Assembly (NCBI GenBank): GCA_021798575.1
Contig: JAJZGI010000020.1
Location: 1 to 36,937 of the forward strand
DNA length: 36,937 bases
Reading direction: 5' to 3'
DNA from: Pseudomonadota bacterium
Lineage (GTDB): Bacteria > Pseudomonadota > Alphaproteobacteria > Acetobacterales > Acetobacteraceae
The notes under the pieces were generated by a model. It worked only from the letters and a program-made list of their open reading frames with translations, was not told the origin of the DNA and searched no databases. Every line of letters begins with the position of its first letter. Position 1 is the stretch's first letter. The position numbers and the translations under genes were made by a program. Positions 1-7,405 of this stretch are shown here, one piece after another.

Positions 1-2
1 AG

Positions 3-764
3 GTGATCGCATTCCCAGGCGCCGAGGCGGCGTTGCGCGCCCTGCCGCGCCTGACCGGCGCGCGCAGCGTCGCGATCATGGCGCCGACCTACGGCGGGCA
101 CGCCCAGGCCTGGGCGGCGGCGAGCTGCGCGGTGCATCCATTCATCTGGCAAAGCCCCGTTCCCCAAGCGGGGGCGCTGGTAGTCGTGAACCCCAATAAT
201 CCCGATGGCCGGGCGCTGCCGGTGGCGGAAATTATGAGCCTGGCCTCGCCGGAACGGCTGCTGATCGTCGATGAATCCTTCGTGGAGGTCACGCCCGAGC
301 TCAGCGTGGCCGCCCAGGCGTCCGAGCGGGTGATCGTACTGCGCTCCTTTGGCAAATTCTACGGACTGGCAGGCGTGCGGCTGGGGTTTTTGCTGGCCGG
401 GCCTGGGCTCTGCGCGCGCCTGCGGGCGGAGCTGGGGGACTGGCCTGTCTCAGCCGAGGCCATCGCCGCTGGCCGGGGCGCCTATGCGGACCCCACCTGG
501 GCCGACGCTACCCGTGTGCGCCTCACCGTGGATGCCGCGCGGCTGGATGCGCTGCTGCGCGGTGCGGGTTTTGAGATCGTCGGCGGCACCAGCCTGTTCC
601 GGCTCACCGCCTCGCCGCGCGCCGGGTTCTGGTTTAACCATCTGGCGGGGCATGGTATTCTGCTGCGCCCCTTCGCCTACCAGCCAGGCTGGCTGCGCTT
701 TGGCCTGCCGGGGACCGCGCCGGAATGGGCGCGGCTGGAGACCGCGTTGAGGGAGCACGCATGA
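3..764 (+). CDS. cobC: Threonine-phosphate decarboxylase CobC, 5'-truncated by window edge
   Basis: PLP-dependent class I/II aminotransferase-fold enzyme that decarboxylates L-threonine-O-3-phosphate to (R)-1-amino-2-propanol phosphate, the linker between corrin ring and nucleotide loop of B12. The visible 253 residues hold NPNNPDGR (63-70), an Asp-Glu pair at 90-91 where family members bind the pyridine ring, and SFGKFYGLAGVR with the Schiff-base lysine at 118. Family members are about 330 residues and the frame is open to base 1, so roughly 70-80 N-terminal residues lie outside the window; the GTG at 3 is probably internal. The stop overlaps the next start (ATGA), so it is coupled to cobO. 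Called cobD in Salmonella nomenclature. A HisC-type aminotransferase is the alternative, but the cob neighbours decide. Confidence 0.9.
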   Translation: MIAFPGAEAALRALPRLTGARSVAIMAPTYGGHAQAWAAASCAVHPFIWQSPVPQAGALVVVNPNNPDGRALPVAEIMSLASPERLLIVDESFVEVTPELSVAAQASERVIVLRSFGKFYGLAGVRLGFLLAGPGLCARLRAELGDWPVSAEAIAAGRGAYADPTWADATRVRLTVDAARLDALLRGAGFEIVGGTSLFRLTASPRAGFWFNHLAGHGILLRPFAYQPGWLRFGLPGTAPEWARLETALREHA

Positions 765-1372
765 CCGACGAGGCCGAACGCAACCGCCGCCACGCCGCCG
801 AGCGCAGCCGGGTGCAGGCGGAGCGCGCCGTGATGATGCAGGATAAAACCAAAACCGGTGGGCTGCTGCTGCTGCACACGGGCGATGGCAAGGGTAAATC
901 CACGGCTGGCTTTGGCATGGTGGCGCGCGCGCTGGGCTGGGGGATGCGCGTGGGCGTGGTTCAGTTCATCAAGGGCAAATGGGTGACGGGCGAGCGCCGG
1001 TTTTTCGCGCGGTTCCCGGACCAATTGCGCTTTGAGGTTATGGGCGACGGCTTCACCTGGAACACGCAGGACTGCGCCAGGGATATCGCGGCGGCGCAGG
1101 CCGCTTGGGTGAAGTCGCAGGAGATGATCGCCGACCCGACGCTCGATTTCGTGCTGCTCGATGAGTTGAATGTCGCATTGCGCTATGAGTATCTGGATCT
1201 GGAGCACGTGCTGGCGGTTCTGCGCGAGCGCCCGCGCGATAAGCACGTCTGCGTCACCGGGCGGGACGCCAAACCCGGGATGGTGGAGCTCGCCGAGCTG
1301 GTGACCGAGATGCGGCTCGTCAAGCACCCGTTCAGCCAGGGGATGAAGGCCCAGCGCGGGGTAGATTTTTGA
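761..1372 (+). CDS. cobO: Cob(I)yrinic acid a,c-diamide adenosyltransferase
   Basis: ATP:corrinoid adenosyltransferase of the CobA/CobO/BtuR type; it moves the 5'-deoxyadenosyl group of ATP to the reduced cobalt of the corrinoid. The 203 residues carry the P-loop GDGKGKST (41-48) with the family's inverted ATP-binding mode, LLDELN (132-137) and VTGR (165-168), and match the usual length of about 200. A basic N-terminal extension (residues 1-30, rich in Arg and Glu) is typical of CobO. I chose the ATG at 761 because it forms a 4-base ATGA overlap with cobC; an upstream in-frame ATG at 725 lies inside cobC and adds residues foreign to the family. The stop overlaps the TTG of cbiB. Confidence 0.96.
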   Translation: MTDEAERNRRHAAERSRVQAERAVMMQDKTKTGGLLLLHTGDGKGKSTAGFGMVARALGWGMRVGVVQFIKGKWVTGERRFFARFPDQLRFEVMGDGFTWNTQDCARDIAAAQAAWVKSQEMIADPTLDFVLLDELNVALRYEYLDLEHVLAVLRERPRDKHVCVTGRDAKPGMVELAELVTEMRLVKHPFSQGMKAQRGVDF

Positions 1373-2322
1373 GCTTTCTGCACCTTCTCGATCTCTGGCG
1401 GACGTTATGGGTGCTGATGCTGGAGGCGCTGCTCGGGTATCCGGCGATGCTGCATCGTTTTATCCCGCATCCGGTGGCCTGGGCGGGCGGCGCGTTGAGC
1501 GGGCTGGAGTGGCGCTGGAATCGCACGCAATTTTCCGCCCGGTACCGCCGCGCGCTGGGTGTGGCCGCGCTGCTGCTGGTGGCGGGCAGCGCCGCGCTGG
1601 CGGGCGGGCTGCTGGAGTGGTGGGCCGGGCACAGCGCCTGGCGCGGCGTCGTTATTGTGCTGCTGGCCACCACCGGCCTCGCCCAGCGTAGCCTGTATTC
1701 GCACGTGGCGGCGGTGGGCAGGCCCTTGCGCGGCCATAACCTGGCCGCCGCGCGCCAGGCGGTTGGGCAGATCGTCGGGCGGGATGTCGCCGCACTCAGT
1801 TCCTCGGGTGTGGCGGGCGCGGCGCTGGAGAGCCTGGCCGAGAGCTTTAATGACGGCGTGGTCGCCCCGGCCTTCTGGCTGCTGGGCTTTGGCCTGCCCG
1901 GGCTGTTCGCCTACAAGGCCGTGAACACCGCTGACAGCCTGATCGGCCACCGCGAGCCGCGCTGGCGGGAGTTTGGCTGGGCCTCGGCGCGGCTGGATGA
2001 CGCGCTCAATCTCATTCCGGCGCGGCTGGCCGGGGCGCTATTGGTGCTGGCGGGCAGGGGTGGCTGGCGCGTCATGCTGCGGGACGCCAAAAAGCACGAT
2101 TCCCCGAACGCGGGCTGGCCGGAGGCGGCGATGGCCGGCGCGCTGCGCATCCGCCTCGGCGGCGCGGTATATTATGATGGGGTTGCACACACGCGGCCCT
2201 GGTTTGGCGATGGTGCGGCCCCCGATGCGGCGGATATCGAACGCGGTTTGAGTTTATATGTTGTGGCTTGTGGCTTTCTTTGGGCGGGTCTTGCGTTGTT
2301 GGGGCTCGCATGGCGGCTCTGA
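1369..2322 (+). CDS. cbiB: Adenosylcobinamide-phosphate synthase CbiB
   Basis: Polytopic inner-membrane protein that joins adenosylcobyric acid to aminopropanol (or its phosphate) to give (adenosyl)cobinamide (phosphate). The 317 residues match the family length (about 310-320). Family signatures are visible in the middle: [13 protein letters not shown], then [14 protein letters not shown]. The start is TTG at 1369, overlapping the cobO stop as TTGA, and no better start lies nearby. It follows the enzyme that makes its aminopropanol phosphate substrate (cobC) within the same operon. Named cobD in Pseudomonas denitrificans nomenclature. Confidence 0.95.
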   Translation: MSFLHLLDLWRTLWVLMLEALLGYPAMLHRFIPHPVAWAGGALSGLEWRWNRTQFSARYRRALGVAALLLVAGSAALAGGLLEWWAGHSAWRGVVIVLLATTGLAQRSLYSHVAAVGRPLRGHNLAAARQAVGQIVGRDVAALSSSGVAGAALESLAESFNDGVVAPAFWLLGFGLPGLFAYKAVNTADSLIGHREPRWREFGWASARLDDALNLIPARLAGALLVLAGRGGWRVMLRDAKKHDSPNAGWPEAAMAGALRIRLGGAVYYDGVAHTRPWFGDGAAPDAADIERGLSLYVVACGFLWAGLALLGLAWRL

Positions 2323-3776
2323 TGCTCCAGGGCTGCGGCTCGGATGTCGGCAAATCGACCCTGGTCGCGGGGCTGTGTCGCCTGTTCACCGGGCTCGGCC
2401 TGAGGGTGCGGCCGTTCAAGCCGCAGAACATGTCCAACAACGCGGCGGTCACGGCCGATGGCGGGGAGATCGGCCGCGCCCAGGCATTGCAGGCGCTGGC
2501 CTGCCGCGTGCCCGCCAGCGTGCACATGAACCCGGTGCTACTGAAGCCGCAGAGCGAGACCGGCGTGCAGCTTGTCGTGCGCGGGCAGATGCAGGGGAGC
2601 TGGAGTGCCGCCGCCTACCAGGAGCGCAAGGCAAAACTACTCGATATCTGCCTGGAGAGTTTCAACCTGCTGGCGGCGGAATGCGACCTCATGCTGATTG
2701 AGGGCGCGGGCAGCCCGGCTGAGATAAACCTGCGCCGCGGCGATATCGCCAACATGGGTTTTGCCCGCGCGGCAGACGTGCCGGTGGTGATCACGGGAGA
2801 TATCGACCGCGGCCATGTCATCGCCGCACTGGTCGGCGCGCATTGCGTGCTGGCGCCCGCCGATCGCGCGGTGATCCGCGGCTTTCTCGTCAATAAATTT
2901 CGCGGTGACCCGGCTTTGTTCGCGGCGGGCCGGGCGGAGATCACCCGGCGCACCGACTGGCGAGACCTTGGGCTGGTGCCCTACCTTGCGGCGGCGCGCC
3001 GCCTGCCGGCGGAGGATGCGCTGGCGCTGGATGCAACTTTGCTGCCAAAGCCCGGCGCGCGGCTGAAGATCATCGTGCCCCGGCTCGCGCACATCGCCAA
3101 TTTCGACGATTTTGATCCGTTGCAGCACGAGCCATCGGTGGATTTTTCGTTCATCGCGCCGGGCCAGGCTTTTCCGGGGGACGCCGCTCTGATCATTCTG
3201 CCGGGCAGCAAATCAACCCTGGCGGACTTGGCGATGCTGCGCCGGGAGGGCTGGGATATCGACCTCGCCGCCCATGCGCGCCGTGGCGGGCATGTGCTCG
3301 GCCTGTGCGGTGGCTACCAGATGCTGGGGCGGCGCGTCTCGGATGTTCAGGGCGTGGAGGGCCCGCCGGGTGAGGCGCCGGGGCTCGGCCTGCTGGATGT
3401 CGAGACCGTGTTGACGGAAAATAAAATCCTCACCCAGGCGCAGGGCAGCCTGCTGCCCGGCGGCGAGGCGTTCAGCGGCTATGAGATCCACGTGGGGCGG
3501 ACCAGTGGGCTAGACACCGCCCGCCCGTTCGCCAGCACGCAGGCCGGGTCGCAGGGTGCAGTCTCGCCCGATGGCCGTATCGCGGGCTGTTACATCCATG
3601 GGCTGTTCGCGCAAGGCTCGGCCCGCGCCGCGCTGCTCGGCCAGCTTGGTGCGCGCAGCAGTGGGCAGGACCACAGCGCGGTGGTGGAGGCAGCACTGGA
3701 CGAGATCGCCGCCGTGCTGGCGCAGCATCTGGACATTGCCGGATTGATGGATATTGCCGGTGTATCCACTGCCTGA
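2310..3776 (+). CDS. cobQ: Cobyric acid synthase (glutamine-hydrolysing)
   Basis: Amidates carboxyl groups b, d, e and g of adenosylcobyrinic acid a,c-diamide using glutamine and ATP. The 488 residues match the family (about 485). The N-terminal dethiobiotin-synthetase-like ATPase domain starts with [10 protein letters not shown] (8-17). The C-terminal class I glutamine amidotransferase domain has the nucleophile in [10 protein letters not shown] (Cys333) and the catalytic His in YIHGLF (His430). The ATG at 2310 is preferred because MAALMLQG matches the usual beginning; it overlaps cbiB by 13 bases. An ATG at 2322 is the alternative. Salmonella name cbiP. Confidence 0.96.
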   Translation: MAALMLQGCGSDVGKSTLVAGLCRLFTGLGLRVRPFKPQNMSNNAAVTADGGEIGRAQALQALACRVPASVHMNPVLLKPQSETGVQLVVRGQMQGSWSAAAYQERKAKLLDICLESFNLLAAECDLMLIEGAGSPAEINLRRGDIANMGFARAADVPVVITGDIDRGHVIAALVGAHCVLAPADRAVIRGFLVNKFRGDPALFAAGRAEITRRTDWRDLGLVPYLAAARRLPAEDALALDATLLPKPGARLKIIVPRLAHIANFDDFDPLQHEPSVDFSFIAPGQAFPGDAALIILPGSKSTLADLAMLRREGWDIDLAAHARRGGHVLGLCGGYQMLGRRVSDVQGVEGPPGEAPGLGLLDVETVLTENKILTQAQGSLLPGGEAFSGYEIHVGRTSGLDTARPFASTQAGSQGAVSPDGRIAGCYIHGLFAQGSARAALLGQLGARSSGQDHSAVVEAALDEIAAVLAQHLDIAGLMDIAGVSTA

Positions 3777-3790
3777 TTAGGGAGTCGCCG

Positions 3791-4819
3791 ATGAAATTTT
3801 TAATCCCCGAGCTGGATCTCACCCTGCAACCGGCTTTGCAGGCGAAACTGGACGGGCTGGCCAAACCGCCCGGCGCGCTCGGGCGGATGGAGGCGCTGAG
3901 CCTGCAACTGGGCCTGATCCAGCAGCGGCTGGACCCGTGCGTGGGCCGCGCCGTGCTGCTCGTGTTCGCGGGGGATCATGGCCTCACGCAGGAGGGTGTC
4001 TCCGCCTACCCGGCCAGCGTGACTCTCGCCATGGTGCGGAGCTTCCTGGCCGGGCGGGCGAGCGCCAATGCTTTTGCCAGCGCCACGGATACCGAAATCC
4101 GCGTCATCGACGCGGGCGTGGCGGCGGATCTGCCGGCCCACCCAAACCTGCTGGCCGCGAAAATCGCGCCCGGCACGCGCAATGCCGCGCGTGAGCCCGC
4201 GATGACCCCGGCGCAGTGCGCGGCGGCGGTGCAGCTTGGTGCTGAGATCGCGGGCGCGCAGGTCGCTTTGGGGTTCGAGCTCATCGTATTGGGGGAAATG
4301 GGCATCGGCAATACCGCCTCCGCCGCGCTGCTGATGCACCGGCTGGCGCCCATGCCACTGGCGCTATGCGTCGGGCTCGGCACCGGGCACGATGCAGCGG
4401 GGCTGGCGCGCAAACAGGCCGCCATCGCACGGGCCGCCGCGCGCTCTGATGCTAAAGCGCCCATGGCCGTGCTGGCCGAATTCGGCGGGTTCGAGATCGC
4501 GATGATGACCGGTGCCCTGCTGGGCGCGGCGCAGGCCCGCACGCCGGTGCTGGTGGACGGGTTCATCGCCACCGCCGCCGCCCTGGTCGCGGTTCGCCTG
4601 CATCCGGCGGCGCTGCCGTACTGTATTTTCGCGCATTGCTCGGCGGAGGCCGGCCACCAGCGGATGCTCTCGGCCATCGGCGCTGAGCCTCTGCTCAACC
4701 TCGGCCTGCGGCTGGGTGAGGGCACCGGCGCGCTGCTCTGCGTGCCGCTGGTGCGCGCCGCCGCGCGGATGCTCACCGATATCGCCAGCCTGGACGATGT
4801 TCTGCGTGGAGCGCTCTGA
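3791..4819 (+). CDS. cobT: Nicotinate-nucleotide--dimethylbenzimidazole phosphoribosyltransferase
   Basis: Activates the lower ligand of B12: it exchanges the nicotinate of NaMN for 5,6-dimethylbenzimidazole to give alpha-ribazole-5'-phosphate. The 342-residue length fits CobT. Visible family motifs are VFAGDHGL, LGEMGIGNTASAALL, LGTGHD and, near the C terminus, RLGEGTGALL, whose Glu310 corresponds to the catalytic base of the Salmonella enzyme (Glu317 there). An AGGGAG ribosome binding site sits seven bases before the ATG. It lies 14 bases after cobQ and overlaps or abuts cobS, the enzyme of the last assembly step. Confidence 0.96.
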   Translation: MKFLIPELDLTLQPALQAKLDGLAKPPGALGRMEALSLQLGLIQQRLDPCVGRAVLLVFAGDHGLTQEGVSAYPASVTLAMVRSFLAGRASANAFASATDTEIRVIDAGVAADLPAHPNLLAAKIAPGTRNAAREPAMTPAQCAAAVQLGAEIAGAQVALGFELIVLGEMGIGNTASAALLMHRLAPMPLALCVGLGTGHDAAGLARKQAAIARAAARSDAKAPMAVLAEFGGFEIAMMTGALLGAAQARTPVLVDGFIATAAALVAVRLHPAALPYCIFAHCSAEAGHQRMLSAIGAEPLLNLGLRLGEGTGALLCVPLVRAAARMLTDIASLDDVLRGAL

Positions 4820-5573
4820 GTTGTCCAGCCAGGCCGCGCTGCTGGCCTGCGCCGTGCAGTTTTTAACGCGCCTTCCGGTAAAGGTGGCGGGTTTCACGCC
4901 CGAATGGATCAACCGCAGCGCGCGGTATTTCCCGCTGGTCGGGCAGGGCGTGGGGCTCGCCTGTGCGCTGGTGTTGCTGGGTGCGGCAGAACTATGGCCG
5001 GGCTGGCTGGCGGCGCTGCTGGCGCTTCTCACGGGCGTGCTGCTCACCGGCGCCCTGCATGAGGACGGGCTGGCGGATACCGCCGACGGGCTGCTGGGCG
5101 GCGCGGATGCCGCGCAGCGTCTCGCGATCATGAAGGACAGCCGTATCGGCGCCTATGGCGCGCTGGCGCTGGGGTTCTGTATTGCGCTGAAACTCGCGGG
5201 CCTGGCCGCGCTCACGCCCTTGCACGCCGCCATCGCGCTGGTCGCCGCGCATGGCGTGGCGCGCGCCGCCACCGTCGTACTGATGCACGCGCTGCCCTAC
5301 GCGGGCTTTGAGGCCAGCGCCAAACTCAGCACCAAAAACCAGCCGCCGGGCCGTGGTGAGCTGGCGCTGGCGCTGGCGCTGGCCGCCTGGCCGCTGGCGT
5401 TCCTGAACGCCGGGCAGGTGGCGCTCGGCCTGGGCATCTGCGCCTGCCTCACGCTGTGCATGGGTTGGGCGGCGCGGCGGCTCATCGGCGGTCAGCGCGG
5501 GGATACTCTGGGCGCGGTGGAACAAATCTGCGAGGCTGGGTTTCTTCTCGGCTGTGCCGCGCATTGGAGCTGA
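4797..5573 (+). CDS. cobS: Adenosylcobinamide-GDP ribazoletransferase (cobalamin synthase)
   Basis: Integral membrane enzyme that condenses adenosylcobinamide-GDP with alpha-ribazole (phosphate) to form adenosylcobalamin (phosphate). Near residue 85 it carries the acidic metal-binding motif HEDGLADTADGLLGG, followed by MKDSRIGAYG, both diagnostic, with hydrophobic helices throughout. The start is uncertain: ATG 4797 (258 residues, overlapping cobT by 23 bases), GTG 4806 or TTG 4821 (250 residues, with GGAG nine bases upstream). The family mean of about 250 residues slightly favours the TTG. The cobU/cobP kinase-guanylyltransferase that makes its substrate is not in the window and may lie just upstream. 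Confidence 0.94.
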   Translation: MFCVERSELSSQAALLACAVQFLTRLPVKVAGFTPEWINRSARYFPLVGQGVGLACALVLLGAAELWPGWLAALLALLTGVLLTGALHEDGLADTADGLLGGADAAQRLAIMKDSRIGAYGALALGFCIALKLAGLAALTPLHAAIALVAAHGVARAATVVLMHALPYAGFEASAKLSTKNQPPGRGELALALALAAWPLAFLNAGQVALGLGICACLTLCMGWAARRLIGGQRGDTLGAVEQICEAGFLLGCAAHWS

Positions 5574-6163
5574 TCGTCTCACCGCTGTCGGCCCTGCCGG
5601 TGGGGCTGGCCCGCCAGCCCGCACTTGTGCTCAGCCTGCTCTCACCCGGCACGCCAGCGCCAGTGTGCCCGGGCATCGCGCCGCCGTGCCATCTGGTACT
5701 GGAGTTCCACGATATCATCAGCCCGCAGGCCGGGCTGCGCGCGGTGCAGCCGGCGGATATCGCGGCGATCATCGCCTTCGCGCAGGGCTGGGACGGTACG
5801 GCCCCGCTGCTGGTGCATTGCTGGGCTGGCATCAGCCGTTCGACTGCCGCCGCCTATATCATCGTCTGCCTGCTCGGCGCGGATGAACACGCGGCTGCCC
5901 AGGCGTTGCGCGCCGCCGCGCCGCAGGCCACGCCGAATGCGCGGATGATTGCCCTGGCTGATGCGCAGCTCGGCTGCGCCGGGCGCATGGTGGGGGCGAT
6001 CACAGCCATCGGCCGAGGCGCTGAGGCTGCGCAGGGCGAATTGTTCAGCCTGGCGGTGTCTACAGGTCCGGCGGCTCGTCGAATACCGCATAGCACTGGC
6101 CGTTCTCGTCATGCGCGCGCAGCGCCATGTCCTGCCGATGATTCACCCCTGAATAATGCGTGA
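5564..6163 (+). CDS. Dual-specificity/tyrosine-phosphatase-like protein coupled to cobS
   Basis: A small cysteine-based phosphatase-fold protein. The P-loop is complete: HCWAGISRS at residues 85-93, with nucleophile Cys86 and Arg92 (pattern HCxxGxxRS). The preferred start is TTG 5564, inside the last codons of cobS, because residues from there resemble the start of this short bacterial phosphatase family; that gives 199 residues. The frame is open further upstream, but only within cobS. Homologous sequence seems to end near residue 165; the last 35 residues are antisense to the convergent oxygenase gene and look like readthrough. The substrate is unknown. The position next to cobS makes dephosphorylation of alpha-ribazole phosphate or cobalamin phosphate possible, but this is inference. 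Confidence 0.75.
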   Translation: MELIVSPLSALPVGLARQPALVLSLLSPGTPAPVCPGIAPPCHLVLEFHDIISPQAGLRAVQPADIAAIIAFAQGWDGTAPLLVHCWAGISRSTAAAYIIVCLLGADEHAAAQALRAAAPQATPNARMIALADAQLGCAGRMVGAITAIGRGAEAAQGELFSLAVSTGPAARRIPHSTGRSRHARAAPCPADDSPLNNA

Positions 6164-6968
6164 TCAGCGATTTACGCACCACGCCGGGCTGGCCCTTGGA
6201 GCCACGATGGATCAACCTGCCATGCCAGATGAGCACATCGCCCTTATTCGCGAAAAACGGCACCACCGGCTGTCGGCACGCGGCAATTTCCGCCTCAATC
6301 GCGGGGGTCACGAACCGTTCGGCGTATTTCTCCCACTGATTATTGCCCGTATAAGGCGAGCGGCGGGAGAGTTCCTCCTCGGTCAAAAAACTTCGGATCT
6401 TCTCGCCGCGCAACAGCCCCCAGCGGTGCGAGCCGGGCACATATTCAAACGGCCCGGCCTCGGGCAGCACGGTGTCCAGGGCGATCCATACCGCGGCGTA
6501 CCAGGTGTTGACAAACGGCGGGTTCAGATAGTCATCCTGATGCCAGTTGCGCTCCGTGGTCACCCATCCGGTCAGCGCCAGATGGAAGAGCATCTCCTCG
6601 CCCACCAGTCCCGTCATCAGCTGCATCAGTGGTGGGTAGAGCGCTACTGCGCGAAGCTCCGGGATGCCGACATAACAATGGCCATAGGGCCAGCCGGTGA
6701 GGGGCCAGGCATCCTGCGCGCGAATGGCCGCCCGCCTGGCGATATAGGGGTCGAGGATGGAATCCGGGATGAAGCCCCGCTTGATCACTACGCCGTCCTG
6801 GTGCCAGGCCAGCTGGTCCGGGCTGAGCCCCTCCAGGCGCACATCTGGCCGGTCGAGCGGCGGCAGATGCGCGGGGTCAGGGAACTCCGAGAGGTCGCTG
6901 AACTTCACGGCGGGCGCGGGAGCGCGGGACTGCAAAAACCCCCGGAATTTCGTGTATAATTCGCGCAA
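6060..6968 (-). CDS. Phytanoyl-CoA dioxygenase (PhyH) family oxygenase
   Basis: Fe(II)/2-oxoglutarate-dependent oxygenase of the PhyH family, 302 residues. The iron triad is visible as HQD (His143, Asp145) and His254 in LIHRGS, with Arg265 placed to bind the 2-oxoglutarate carboxylate. The start is TTG at 6968, preceded on the minus strand by GGAGG with five-base spacing (6974-6978), which makes it convincing despite the weak codon. It stands alone between the B12 genes and dnaB and overlaps the phosphatase tail to tail by 104 bases. The substrate cannot be read from the sequence: members of this family hydroxylate or halogenate fatty acyl chains, ectoine, amino acids and others. Confidence 0.88.
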   Translation of the reverse strand: MRELYTKFRGFLQSRAPAPAVKFSDLSEFPDPAHLPPLDRPDVRLEGLSPDQLAWHQDGVVIKRGFIPDSILDPYIARRAAIRAQDAWPLTGWPYGHCYVGIPELRAVALYPPLMQLMTGLVGEEMLFHLALTGWVTTERNWHQDDYLNPPFVNTWYAAVWIALDTVLPEAGPFEYVPGSHRWGLLRGEKIRSFLTEEELSRRSPYTGNNQWEKYAERFVTPAIEAEIAACRQPVVPFFANKGDVLIWHGRLIHRGSKGQPGVVRKSLITHYSGVNHRQDMALRAHDENGQCYAVFDEPPDL

Positions 6969-7122
6969 TTTATCCTCCGTGTGACGGAATTGTCATTGCC
7001 AGACGGGGAACTGGGAGGCAAGCTGTTCGCTTGTCTTTCCCTCGCGCGCAATGGCGCATGCGGATGGTGTGCGGGTGGACAGGGTGTCGGAACGGGCGGC
7101 AGAGCTGTCCCCGCAGAGCATG

Positions 7123-7143
7123 ACCATCATCCTTTATGATGGT
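7123..7143. promoter_or_regulatory. 8-bp inverted repeat, possible operator
   Basis: ACCATCAT (7123-7130) and ATGATGGT (7136-7143) are perfect complements around a CCTTT loop. No T-run follows on either strand, so a terminator is unlikely. A related half (ATGGTAATCAT, from about 7147) follows a few bases on. It lies about 155 bases upstream of the oxygenase gene and 263 upstream of dnaB; a regulator site for one of them is plausible but unproven. Confidence 0.4.
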
Positions 7144-7194
7144 GAGATGGTAATCATGAGGTAGACATTTTATTGTCAAGACAAAATATATCTC

Positions 7195-7209
7195 GTTGCG
7201 AAGCGCAAC
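7195..7209. repeat. 6-bp inverted repeat in AT-rich region
   Basis: GTTGCG (7195-7200), loop AAG, CGCAAC (7204-7209): a perfect GC-containing hairpin inside otherwise AT-rich DNA. Just upstream is TTGTC-AA-GACAA (7173-7184) and just downstream AATTT-GTAAT-AAATT (7222-7236). The cluster suggests a control region, not coding sequence; its role is unknown. Confidence 0.4.
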
Positions 7210-7339
7210 AAATCTTGTGTAAATTTGTAATAAATTATTGCTGGCCTGCTGCCGGTTTTGTTGACGGTTGGTTACGCTCCACTTGCTTTTAGCTCGAACT
7301 CTGCTGGGTTACATTTGGCAAGACACCATAGCGGCCCGG

Positions 7340-7357
7340 TTATGCACCTTATCCCCA
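7340..7357 (+). promoter_or_regulatory. Two adjacent DnaA-box-like 9-mers upstream of dnaB
   Basis: TTATGCACC (7340-7348) and TTATCCCCA (7349-7357) each match the DnaA-box consensus TTATNCACA at eight of nine positions and lie back to back in the same orientation, 49 bases before the dnaB start. This could let DnaA control the helicase gene. Each is imperfect, so chance remains possible. Confidence 0.35.
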
Positions 7358-7405
7358 GGCCGCCCCCAATGACACACAAGGCCGTTTGGGGGTAAGAGCT
7401 TGCCG

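Larger units (their letters stand above)
6969..7405. other. Non-coding region between phyH-type gene and dnaB
   Basis: The 437 bases contain no ORF that I believe. The left part (6980-7120) has normal GC and holds no gene I recognise. The middle (about 7140-7245) is strikingly AT-rich for this window and holds four short inverted repeats between 7123 and 7236. The right part (7246-7405) has a TTGACG hexamer at 7261 without a good -10 partner, two DnaA-box-like 9-mers at 7340-7357, and the G-rich ribosome binding region of dnaB. It must hold the promoters of two divergent genes. I see no tRNA, no cobalamin riboswitch and no clear terminator. Confidence 0.7.

Noticed and set aside
1-37. Cobalamin riboswitch upstream of the cob genes
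   Set aside because: The cluster is already inside cobC at base 1, so any leader lies outside the window; none of the later gaps is large enough.
6156-6959. 267-residue plus-strand frame opposite the oxygenase gene
   Set aside because: The minus-strand frame has the full iron triad and a GGAGG site; the plus frame is its shadow.
6970-7179. 69-residue minus-strand frame in the dnaB upstream region
   Set aside because: No ribosome binding site, no motif, and it runs through an inverted repeat; treated as non-coding.
7261-7290. Possible sigma-70 promoter with TTGACG at 7261
   Set aside because: The hexamer is good but the sequence 17 bases on (TGCTTT) is a poor -10; kept only as a remark.
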